DNA of 37,135 nucleotides from Halovenus amylolytica (GTDB lineage: Archaea > Halobacteriota > Halobacteria > Halobacteriales > Haloarculaceae), in NCBI GenBank assembly GCA_004015825.1, contig SAYS01000027.1, forward strand, positions 1 to 37,135, in the 5' to 3' direction. The notes under the pieces are model-generated. The model was given only the letters and a program-made list of their open reading frames with translations. It did not search any database and had not been told where the DNA came from. Shown here one piece after another: positions 15,892 to 23,429 of this stretch. Within the stretch, counting starts at the first letter, position 1, and every line of letters begins with the position of its first letter. A program made the position numbers and the translations under genes.

Positions 15892-16539
15892 TCACCGCAG
15901 TTGACGATACGTTGTTTCGTCGGTACACCACTTGTACTCGCTTCCGGGAGTTGGTTCACCGAGCCATTTGAGCCACGGCTTCGTTTTCTCGCGGGGGAGT
16001 GCAACACGTCGCTGCCACTCCATTGGTTGGAACCCGCGCTGGGCAAGCAACTGTCTGATCGCCGCTCGCTTGGCGTCAGCCGTCGCGGTGAATACGACCT
16101 GTGGCACGTCGCTTGACCCGCCGAAGGTGAGCGTGCCATCGCAGGCGTACCAGACACGCGCTGCTGTCGGTGTCAGCGAATAGCCCGTCGACGGCGCTTC
16201 CATCCACGTCCAGTACCGACCGAGATTGGGATGGCTCATCGTCCGGAGACGGTAGGTGTCGCTCGAATCGTAGGTGACGCCGCGAGCAAGCCAGCCAAGT
16301 TCGTCAGACACCCACTGCAGGTGTTCCAGCCGTTTCGACGCACACCGAAGATATGCAAGGTCATTCGCTTCGAGAGAGCCGTCGCCGAGTAACAAGCCGC
16401 GAACGATCTCGCGCTGGTGGCCAGATAACGACCGATACTCACAGGACTGGCTCCGCGACCAGTGCTGTGAGAGTGACTGATACGCTGTTCCGCACTGGTC
16501 GCACACGCCGCCACGCTGATCGACGATGCGGTCTGCCAT
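15892..16539 (-). CDS. free-standing LAGLIDADG-type homing endonuclease with N-terminal zinc finger
   Basis: A 215-residue protein. Residues about 13-33 contain a CxxC...H...C cluster (CDQCGTAYQSLSQHW then SC) that may bind zinc. At residue about 47 the segment IVRGLLLGDGSLE matches the LAGLIDADG motif with its catalytic Asp. LAYLRCASKRLEHLQWVSDE follows, typical of the fold, and the later half contains a degenerate repeat of the same layout (ARVWYACDGTLTFGG). Such enzymes cut a long DNA site and spread their own gene. No host intein or intron halves are evident around it, so it is free-standing or stranded. Confidence 0.75.
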   Translation of the reverse strand: MADRIVDQRGGVCDQCGTAYQSLSQHWSRSQSCEYRSLSGHQREIVRGLLLGDGSLEANDLAYLRCASKRLEHLQWVSDELGWLARGVTYDSSDTYRLRTMSHPNLGRYWTWMEAPSTGYSLTPTAARVWYACDGTLTFGGSSDVPQVVFTATADAKRAAIRQLLAQRGFQPMEWQRRVALPREKTKPWLKWLGEPTPGSEYKWCTDETTYRQLR

Positions 16540-16989
16540 TTCGAGACTCTGTCGTGTCTATAGAGAGTCGGTGGACGAACTTTTTGACGTTGTTGATACT
16601 CTCAAGTCCCCTCGTCCAAACCGAGATATGGATCGAATTTGTAAGAGATAGCCCCGGGAATTTGGCAATACTTTCTACTAGGCGTCAATAACTCTTTAAT
16701 TGGCTATTTTGGATTAGGCGGTGCGACGTACTCAGGAGCCACTCATCCTATATTCACCTGATACGATTCAGGCGATGGTTGCTGAGAACGGTCGTGAACG
16801 CATCGAGATAGTCTGCCTTTCAACAATCCATCAGAATTGCCGTACCATGCAGAGTGTCTGACGGCACCGTAGAAAGGGTAGCCGATGAGTGACTGAACTA
16901 TTTCAAATATTTATCGTATAACATTTTAAAATAATGTACGTAAGTTATTTACTTCAGCAGACCAATAAATCAATAGGCTGGTTGATAAC
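16540..16989. other. non-coding gap before the IS1182-type element
   Basis: No gene is visible. At about 16825-16843 the 19-mer AATCCATCAGAATTGCCGT matches, with one mismatch, the 3' end of the IS200-type relic at 21730-21748, suggesting another remnant of that element end. The final 100 bases before the transposase are very AT-rich (16895-16985), which fits an insertion-sequence end and promoter, but I could not identify convincing terminal inverted repeats. Confidence 0.35.
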
Positions 16990-18753
16990 GTGTTTAAACA
17001 ACATAATGAGCATGAACAGCAGACACTTTTTTCGCCTGTTAAAGACCTACAACCCTGTGTAAAGAAGAAATTACAGAACCACTGGTCTACCCACTTCTAC
17101 GAACATGTTTTTACTCAGATTGATGAAACGAAGTTCGAACGGCTATACCACGACGGGTATAGCCGTCCGAACAAGCCAGTCAACGAACTGGTATCGTTGG
17201 AGATAATCAAGCATTTGCTCGGCCTCTCTGATGACCAGCTCGAAGATGCGTATCTGTTTAATTTCTGCGTCCGGAACGCGCTCGGGAAGGAAACTCTCGG
17301 CGACAACATCTGTACGAAGACGTTTACTAACTTCCGAAATCGGCTGATGGAACACGAAGAAGAGACTGGTGAAGATTTGCTACACGAGGTCTTTGAAGAC
17401 CACCGCAACCACCTGCAAGAAGAGTTTGATATCGACGGGAGTACGCAGCGGATGGATTCGACGTTCATTGAGGCAAACATCAAGCATCTCTCCCGGATTG
17501 ATCTCATCGCCAAGGTCGTTCACAACTTCGTGGACGATCTCCCCGACGAGATCGTCCGCGAATTGCCCGCTGGAATCGACGAGTTTGCCAGCACGGAGAA
17601 TTTGGAGTTGTCCTACGAATTGGAACCAGATGAGGTTGACTCAACCATGGAAACGCTCATCGAGCACACTGCGTGGCTCGTTGAGCGATTCGAGAGTGAC
17701 CCAAAATACGCTGGCTTGGAGAGTTTCGACCATCTGCAACAGGTTCTTGACGAGCAATGTTATCGCATTGCAGAACTCGAAGAAGCTGAGCCATCTGGAG
17801 ACGAAAAGACCGAAGAGTCGCCCGGTGACTCGTCACCGGGCTGGGAACCAATCAGAAGCTTCAGCACCAGTGGAGACACCGAACAACGAGAACAGAGAGA
17901 TGAGGACACAGTGAATACTGGCGAAGACGAGACCAAGCAAGACCGCGTCGGGCTGAAAGAGCCCGACAAGGTCGGTAGTGGTTCGATGCAGAATCCTCAC
18001 GATGTCGAAGCAACGTACCGACGCAAGAAGGGAACGTCCTCTTGTGGATACAAAGCCAATGTCGCTGAAACCTGCGGTGGCGACAATCCGTTTCGACTCA
18101 TCACAACCGTTCGCGTGGATACGAATAACACAGATGACGGTGACATGTTGGCAAAAGATATCCCAACACTCCCCACAGAAACTGGTTTAACTGACCTGCT
18201 CGTGGACGGTGGCTACACGCACAAAGAGGTAGAGGCGTGCTGCAGTGATCAGGGGATCACGCAGCACTTCACCGGGTTGACTGGTACTCGACCTCCTGAT
18301 GAGAAGTTATCGCTGGCCGATGCAGAGTGGGATGGTCACAGAATGGTTGCGTGTCCGGCAGGACACGAACCATTCGAACAACGGTACAAGGAGGAGAGTG
18401 GTCGTATTTCAGGACGGATGAACAGCGACTTCTGCGAAGGGTGTCCGCACAAAGAGGAGTGTTTCGTGCAGGAACAACAGCGGTTCTATAGCTACGGATT
18501 CTACGAACGGAAATTAGAGCTTGCGCATTGACGCAAGCGGTTCGACGATCCGGCAGAAGAGGAGTTTCTGAACTTACGTGCCGGAGCTGAGTCGCTGGTC
18601 AACGAGGTGTATCACCAGGATGGAGAGAAAACACGGTTCACAGGGACGATCAAGGTAAAGAATGCGTCCATAGCGAAAGCTATCGGCACAAATCTGAAGC
18701 GAGCCTCACGATTCGTCGAATCGGAGGCGAAGCGGGAAAAATCAGCGGGATAG
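16990..18753 (+). pseudogene. IS1182-family transposase interrupted by one nonsense codon
   Basis: Starts at GTG (MFKQHNEHEQQ) and shows the IS1182 pattern: YSRPNKPVNELVSLEIIKHL at about residue 57-76, ALGKETL, then QRMDSTFIEANIKHLSRIDL with the first catalytic Asp, and LLVDGGYTHKEVE with the second. A cysteine cluster follows (CPAGHEP, CEGCPHKEECF). At 18529-18531 a TGA ends the frame, yet the same frame continues without further stops to 18751-18753 as FLNLRAGAESLVNEVY and a typical C-terminal helix. The expected catalytic Glu (RAGAE) lies after the stop. Reading CGA to TGA explains everything, so the copy is probably inactive unless the stop is read through. Confidence 0.82.
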
Positions 18754-18835
18754 AGAAAGAAGAGGGGGTTCTGTGACGGAAATCTCAATTCTGTGGAATT
18801 ATAGTCGGGAATATTTCGGCTCTTGATCTGTGGGG

Positions 18836-18861
18836 GTCAGATTGACTGGTGATAATCTGAC
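18836..18861. repeat. perfect 8-bp-stem hairpin downstream of the transposase
   Basis: GTCAGATT at 18836-18843 pairs with AATCTGAC at 18854-18861 around a 10-nt loop. It lies 83 bp after the transposase end and before the convergent phosphoesterase gene. An outer imperfect inverted repeat (18764-18776 with 18871-18882, GGGGGTTC...TGA) encloses it. It could belong to the IS right end or act in termination. Confidence 0.4.
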
Positions 18862-18954
18862 TATGTGTTCTCACGAACCCCCCCTTTGTTCTGTGCCGTC
18901 AGTGTCTATGCAGCAGTCAGTCGTCATTTAGTTTATTCAGTTTGAATCTAGTCG

Positions 18955-19617
18955 TCACAGAGATTGTTTCCACTCATTGTGTGCTACAAATTCGTCAATC
19001 ATGTCCATAGAAAGTGGCCTGTAGTCAGTCAGTTCGACAGAGCAGTTGACCGTCTGCCGGTCGGGATTGACGAGCGGGTACAGGTCCGGCCAGTTGTTGT
19101 GGTGATGACCGTGGATCCGCCAACACTCCAGTCGATCAGCGAATGCGTCGGGAAGTACCTGCTTAAAGTCGTCTGGCATGCCCTTTCCAGGTAGGGACTC
19201 AGGTGTATCACCCGGAAAGTGACTGACGAAGTACGTTCGTTCTTCACGCTGTATCTCCGCCGAATAGACGACCGTCTCAGCGCTCGTGGGAACCACATGG
19301 TCGTGGTCCCCTCGGACAAACACCTTCTCGCCGGCCAAGGCATCCCAGAGATTATCGACCTTCCGCTGCGTGATCGGATCCTGATCGATAAACCAGGCGA
19401 AATCACCGACAAAGACGACTGTCTCATCGGACCCGACATGACGGTTCCACTCCGCCAGCAGGTGCCAGTTCATGTCATCGAGACCTGACTGCGTCGCGTC
19501 GAACTTGTCGTTGCGACAGTACTCAATGATGTTCTGGTGGTTTAGATGCAAGTCCGAGACGACGTATTCAACGTCTGAGAGTGTGATGTCTACCGGGATC
19601 GGGAGTGTCGACGACAT
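18955..19617 (-). CDS. calcineurin-like metallophosphoesterase
   Basis: A 220-residue protein with the canonical metallophosphoesterase metal-ligand blocks in order: VVSDLHLNH near residue 19-27 (D-x-H), FVGDFAWF near 69-76 (GD), VRGDHDHV near 103-110 (GDHDH, variant of GNHD), FVSHFPGD near 130 (H) and IHGHHHNNW near 168-176 (GHxH). Small stand-alone enzymes of this type hydrolyse phosphoesters and are often encoded in phages and plasmids. The gene is monocistronic and reads away from the neighbouring MBL gene. The natural substrate is not predictable. Confidence 0.88.
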   Translation of the reverse strand: MSSTLPIPVDITLSDVEYVVSDLHLNHQNIIEYCRNDKFDATQSGLDDMNWHLLAEWNRHVGSDETVVFVGDFAWFIDQDPITQRKVDNLWDALAGEKVFVRGDHDHVVPTSAETVVYSAEIQREERTYFVSHFPGDTPESLPGKGMPDDFKQVLPDAFADRLECWRIHGHHHNNWPDLYPLVNPDRQTVNCSVELTDYRPLSMDMIDEFVAHNEWKQSL

Positions 19618-19814
19618 ACTTTTTCCTATGTCGAGTGGTGGCTGGAGTTACTTGACTATAGTCCTGATTCAAATAGTCTGATGCTGAATACGTGCGCTCT
19701 ATCTTGCACCGCTTCTAGAAAATATACGAGGTTTGGTATAACTCTCAGCGGTCAGTTCGCAAGCGCTGGAGTCATTTGAGTGTCAAGTTGGGAACGCGCT
19801 GACACCCCTGCATC

Positions 19815-19818
19815 TATA
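19815..19818 (+). promoter_or_regulatory. TATA box of a leaderless lipoprotein gene
   Basis: CTATACC with TATA at 19815-19818 lies 24-27 nt before the ATG at 19842. That spacing puts transcription start at or next to the start codon, the usual leaderless layout in haloarchaea. Confidence 0.5.
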
Positions 19819-19841
19819 CCGCCGGCTCCCAATCGTCGGGT

Positions 19842-21275
19842 ATGAAGCTGTCTCGCTCGCTCGCACTTATCCTACTGGCAATCCTGGTTATTCTGTCTGG
19901 ATGCGCAACGTTATCCGATGCTGGCGGAGAAGATGCCCCAACAGATATCGAACAGGATGACTCACCTAGCGAGTTCGAGGCGAATGGTACACTGGCTGTC
20001 CATAATATCAATGTCGGCCAGTCCGCCGCGACGTTGGTTGTCGGACCAACCGGTGAGACGATGCTCATCGATACTGGCCATTTCAACGATAACGGCGAGC
20101 ATGTCCTCTCCTACCTACAACGTCATGATATCGACCGGATCGACTATCTCGTCACCTCGCATAATGACGCCGATCACATCGGCGGGAACGCCGTTATCAT
20201 CGAGTATTACGAAACTGAAGCGGATGGTGTTGGCACAGTCTACGATCCAGGGATTCCTGCCAGTACCAACACCTACAATGAGTACCTCGATGCTGTCGAG
20301 GAATATAACGTCCAGTTGTTCAGGACTCAGGAAAGAGATTCCATTCCGTTCGAGGACGTCGACGTAGATGTGCTTGGCCCACCGGAAGAGTATCTCAGTG
20401 GTGAGGATCGCAACGAGAACAGTATTGTCCTGCGGTTTGCATACGGACAGACGAGTTTCCTCTATACCGGCGATGCTGAGGAGCAACAGGAGTCGTATCT
20501 GGTTGAAGAGTATGGTTCCGCGCTCAATTCGACGATCTACAAGGCGGGCCATCACGGCAGCAGCAGTTCCAGTAGCGATGCATTGGTAGACGCGGCGGAT
20601 CCACAGGTAGCGGTCATTTCGAGTGCTTATGACTCCCAGTACGGCCACCCTCACGATGAAGTCCTCCAGATTTTCGCCGACCGGTCGATCACGACCTACT
20701 GGACGGCGACACATGGCGACGTGGTCTTTGTCTCGAATGGTGAGGGTGTCTCGATCCGGACACAGCAGTCAGCGCCAACTGACCCGCTGTCGCTGTTCGA
20801 TGGCGACCCAATCGAACCGGGCACGAACGGGGAGGTGAGTGAACGCGAGCAGATCGGTGCCGGCCCGATCGAGGACACGACAGACACGACGGACACCAAC
20901 ACTGACGCTGACACCGACGACGACAGCGACACGGATACTGGTGGAGAGCTTGCGATCCAGACAATCCACGCCGATGCAGCGGGCGACGATCGTGAGAATC
21001 TCAATGACGAGTACATTGTTTTCGAGAACACCGGTGATGAAGCGTTGGCACTGGGCAGCTGGACAGTCGAAGACGAAGTCGGGAAGCAGTACACGTTCCC
21101 GACTGAATTCACACTCGAACCCGGGGCATCGGTGACGGTACGGACCGGCAGTGGGACTGACACCGAGACAGAACTGTACTGGGATGCCGGCAGTCCAGTC
21201 TGGAACAATGGCGGCGATACCGTTATTGTCAGGACCAGTGAAGGAGAACGTGTGCTGATGGAGGAGTACTCATGA
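19842..21275 (+). CDS. secreted MBL-fold hydrolase lipoprotein with lamin-tail domain
   Basis: A 477-residue exported protein. The N-terminus is a lipoprotein signal with lipobox LSGC (Cys at about residue 27), followed by an acidic spacer. Residues about 45-310 form a metallo-beta-lactamase fold related to the C-terminal hydrolase of ComEC: TSHNDADHIGG (HxxxDH motif, here N/D variant), FLYTGDAEEQQE, YKAGHHGSSSSS and SSAYDSQYGHPHDEVL. A Thr/Asp-rich linker (DTTDTTDTNTD-type) leads to a C-terminal lamin-tail-like beta sandwich (residues about 375-477; DEYIVFENTGDEAL, SWTVEDEVG). Such proteins are probable extracellular nucleases or phosphodiesterases. The stop overlaps the following DUF3006 gene by 4 bp. 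Confidence 0.85.
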   Translation: MKLSRSLALILLAILVILSGCATLSDAGGEDAPTDIEQDDSPSEFEANGTLAVHNINVGQSAATLVVGPTGETMLIDTGHFNDNGEHVLSYLQRHDIDRIDYLVTSHNDADHIGGNAVIIEYYETEADGVGTVYDPGIPASTNTYNEYLDAVEEYNVQLFRTQERDSIPFEDVDVDVLGPPEEYLSGEDRNENSIVLRFAYGQTSFLYTGDAEEQQESYLVEEYGSALNSTIYKAGHHGSSSSSSDALVDAADPQVAVISSAYDSQYGHPHDEVLQIFADRSITTYWTATHGDVVFVSNGEGVSIRTQQSAPTDPLSLFDGDPIEPGTNGEVSEREQIGAGPIEDTTDTTDTNTDADTDDDSDTDTGGELAIQTIHADAAGDDRENLNDEYIVFENTGDEALALGSWTVEDEVGKQYTFPTEFTLEPGASVTVRTGSGTDTETELYWDAGSPVWNNGGDTVIVRTSEGERVLMEEYS

Positions 21276-21556
21276 TCCCCGACGGAGCGTACACGGCTGT
21301 TGTCGACCGGATCGAAGACGGCCTCGCAGCCGTGCTCCTCGAAGAGGATGGGGCGGACGCCTACGAACTGCTTGTCGACCCAGCAGCGTTGCCCGAGGAT
21401 GGGCAGCACGCCGATGCCGTGCTCACAGTCGAAGTGCAGGACGGAGAATTACATGGTGCGACCTACAATGCGAGCAAAACAGAGGAACGACGCGAATCAG
21501 CCCAGAGTCGGTTCGACCGGTTGTCTGAACGGCCTCCCTCAGACGAAGATGAGTGA
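21272..21556 (+). CDS. DUF3006-family small protein
   Basis: A 94-residue protein starting in the ATGA overlap with the MBL gene. VVDRIEDGLAAVLLEEDG, then LLVDPAALPEDGQHADAVL, is the beta-barrel signature of DUF3006, a small family very often paired with ComEC-like MBL hydrolases. The tail (residues 65-94) is charged and probably disordered. No signal sequence is present, so it is probably cytoplasmic. Its molecular function is not established; pairing suggests regulation or folding of the hydrolase. Confidence 0.82.
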   Translation: MIPDGAYTAVVDRIEDGLAAVLLEEDGADAYELLVDPAALPEDGQHADAVLTVEVQDGELHGATYNASKTEERRESAQSRFDRLSERPPSDEDE

Positions 21557-21735
21557 GCCGTCTTTGGAGAGACTAATATAATAGCTGCAAGGTTCCAGTA
21601 TCGTCTCAAATACAGGAGCCACACACCACCATTGCAAGTGAAGCAAGCCTGTCATAGAAAGGGTCTTACGGAGTGGCCAGCGCTTAGTACAGGTCAAGAT
21701 GTTACTGGCGAAATGTGTTGCTTATCAGAAATCCA

Positions 21736-21902
21736 TCAGAGTTGCCGTGCAAGAGGGAGAAAGCAGTGTTCTGTCCCCTCGATATACCGTTCAATCACTC
21801 CCTCCGACACCACTCCCGTTGTCCTCACGTAGTACCCAACCTTCCGGAACCCACCGCCGGAAAAATACGCCTCTTGGATCTCAGGATACCGCTTCAGTAA
21901 GT
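21736..21902 (-). pseudogene. C-terminal relic of an IS200/IS605-type TnpA transposase
   Basis: On the minus strand the frame reads LLKRYPEIQEAYFSGGG, then FRKVGYYVRTTGVVSEGVIE and RYIEGTEH, ending at a TGA at 21736-21738. This is the characteristic C-terminus of IS200-like Y1 transposases (FsGGGFxKxGYYVRTTG). The catalytic HUH motif and the N-terminal half are absent and an in-frame TGA stands just upstream near 21905, so only a fragment of about 55 codons remains. The rest of 21557-22043 contains no intact gene. Confidence 0.75.
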
Positions 21903-21913
21903 GCTGTCATTTT

Positions 21914-21957
21914 CTTACCAAACAATAGAATTTAGAAGCAAACAAATGTTTGGTAAG
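21914..21957. repeat. 11-bp perfect inverted repeat with 22-bp spacer
   Basis: CTTACCAAACA at 21914-21924 and TGTTTGGTAAG at 21947-21957 are perfect reverse complements separated by 22 AT-rich bases. The repeat lies at the truncated end of the IS200-type relic and about 90 bp beyond the 3' end of the TumE-like gene. It may be a transposon-end hairpin, a bidirectional terminator between converging remnants, or a binding site for a dimeric regulator. Confidence 0.6.
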
Positions 21958-22043
21958 ACCTCGGCACCCACCCCCCCAGCGTCCGCAATCCCGGTTAGAG
22001 ATCATTGCGGAAATGTTGTGAGTACTCCCTGTACTGGTGAGAA

Positions 22044-22481
22044 CTACTCGGTCCAGAATGCCTCGATCCGTTCGTCAAGATGGGTGAGTATGGTGGCAAG
22101 AACCTCCCGCCACTCGTTTGGATAGTCAGTGTCCTCGCCCGGTGTCCGTGCATCCGGAGGCGGATGGACGTGTTCGCGAGTGTTATGATCGTTTGGGTGA
22201 CGATCCCAGCGACATTCCCAAGAATCGTTTGTCTGGTATTGCTCGGAGTAGTGGATGCTGAAGTCGTCGGTTTCGAACCACCGGATTCGAAGAGACGCAC
22301 GCGCAACCCCGCCAGGAAAGTAACCAAGATTGTAGTCTGCGACGACAGTGGTGGGCGCATATGCGGGACGCGACTGAACATCATCAAACCGAGCAGTTCT
22401 AGAAAGGTATGCAGCAATCTGATCAAGCAGTTCTGTATCAACCGGGCCCGTCCGAGGCGGGTCGGACGGAGAGTCAGGCAT
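22044..22481 (-). CDS. TumE-like (DUF6516-type) toxin candidate
   Basis: A 145-residue protein. I chose the ATG at 22479-22481, which overlaps the stop of the upstream regulator by 8 bp (ATGCCTGA); the longer frame upstream is only a shadow of that gene. The central region ARASLRIRWFETDDFSIHY followed by WECRWDRHPNDHNTREHVHP shows the RWDxHPN...HxHPP pattern of the TumE/DUF6516 toxin-like family. Family members pair with a small helix-turn-helix antitoxin, exactly the arrangement here. The His-rich motif suggests a metal- or RNA-directed active site, but the mechanism is unknown. Confidence 0.72.
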   Translation of the reverse strand: MPDSPSDPPRTGPVDTELLDQIAAYLSRTARFDDVQSRPAYAPTTVVADYNLGYFPGGVARASLRIRWFETDDFSIHYSEQYQTNDSWECRWDRHPNDHNTREHVHPPPDARTPGEDTDYPNEWREVLATILTHLDERIEAFWTE

Positions 22482-23043
22482 CGATTCCACGAGGAGTGCT
22501 CCCCGAGACTGGGCTGTCACGCCGCGCCGCGTCAAGGAGAGCAGCTCTGCGTTTGAGGGTTTTCCATTCGGAAAGCCCCTCCCAGGCGTCTTCGGTTGGC
22601 ATATCTTGGCTTGCTTCGACGAGAGAGACATTGTCGGGATCGTCTGTGTCGAACTGGGATCTGTACTCGTCGATGCGGTCAATGGTGTCCGAGAGTGCCT
22701 CGACAATCTCCTGCTCGGAGTATTGTTCACGGATGTGGTTGATACGTCGCCACTGGAAGTACGCCTCGTTGCGTTCGTATCTGACTGGGGGACCGTCGTG
22801 GGAATGAACCAGTCCCATCTCGTGGAACCACTCGAGATAGCTTCGGGCAGTTTCGGTATCGCAGTCAGCAAGCTCAGCGATTTCGGACACCTTCGTTGGG
22901 GTTCGCAGTCCGGTAACGACAGCAAGGATGCGCTCGCGGATCGGCCCTCCCGTGAGCAGTGAATCGGGGGACTCCAGTTCGTTGAGATCTGGCGGGGATT
23001 CGTCGCCGGCATACGCATCGTCTGGAATATCAGTGAGATCCAT
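22474..23043 (-). CDS. winged-helix regulator, probable antitoxin of the TumE-like pair
   Basis: A 189-residue acidic protein. Residues about 36-85 form a winged helix-turn-helix (RERILAVVTGLRTPTKVSEI, ADCDTETARSYLEWFHEMGL), the common haloarchaeal ArsR/MarR-like layout. The C-terminal half is a helical domain (EQEIVEALSDTIDRIDEY, WEGLSEWKTLKRRAAL). It is the first gene of a two-gene operon with the TumE-like protein, to which it is coupled by an 8-bp overlap. A likely role is antitoxin and autorepressor. The palindromic AT-run AGATATATATCT at about 23081-23092 lies roughly 40 bp upstream of the start, at promoter position. Confidence 0.75.
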   Translation of the reverse strand: MDLTDIPDDAYAGDESPPDLNELESPDSLLTGGPIRERILAVVTGLRTPTKVSEIAELADCDTETARSYLEWFHEMGLVHSHDGPPVRYERNEAYFQWRRINHIREQYSEQEIVEALSDTIDRIDEYRSQFDTDDPDNVSLVEASQDMPTEDAWEGLSEWKTLKRRAALLDAARRDSPVSGSTPRGIDA

Positions 23044-23429
23044 GTGTGCTGTCTCCGTAATTATCTTAGCATCTGTACAGATATATATCTACTGAGTACT
23101 GAATTATTTCTGCTATATCCGAGGATTTCCGAGCGGTCCATGGTAGAAGACCGACTACTGCCACCAGTCACGGCAACCACCCTCGTAATCGCATGTAATC
23201 GGTGTCTCAAAGTTTCCGTCTGATAGTCCCCCGTTCTGATATTCAATTATGACCTTTTAGAAAGGTCAAAAATTCGCGGTAATTGGCTATAGCGTTCTAT
23301 GGTTTATAGAATAGTGATCAGACTGCTGTCTGGCGGTTTTCTCGGGAAACGTGGTGTGTGTAGCCACTCGTGCTTAGTTCAGTAAGACCGAGTGGTTATT
23401 AGTCACCCGCCGCCGTCGGGTCAGCACGA
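23044..23429. other. intergenic region between the toxin-antitoxin pair and the recombinase
   Basis: No gene is visible on either strand. The only structured element is GACCTTT-TAG-AAAGGTC at 23251-23267, a perfect 7-bp-arm inverted repeat, which could be an operator for either divergent gene. The sequence around 23260-23310 is AT-rich and may hold the recombinase promoter. Confidence 0.4.
23251..23267. repeat. 17-bp palindrome GACCTTT-TAG-AAAGGTC
   Basis: Two perfect 7-bp arms flank TAG. The site is 163 bp before the recombinase start and about 208 bp before the regulator start. It may be an operator or a recombinase accessory site; no function is shown by sequence alone. Confidence 0.45.

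Noticed and set aside
18764..18882. Possible 119-bp MITE bounded by an imperfect GGGGGTTC...GAACCCCC repeat
   Set aside because: The arms differ by a bulge, no target duplication is seen, and it may simply be the right end of the IS1182-type element.
16890..18900. Terminal inverted repeats for the IS1182-type element
   Set aside because: No sequence in the AT-rich left flank matched the GGGGGTTC or GTCAGATT repeats on the right side.
22482..23018. Long frame upstream of the TumE-like protein
   Set aside because: It is the out-of-frame shadow of the winged-helix regulator, rich in Ser/Thr/Pro/Arg, and has no protein-like motif.
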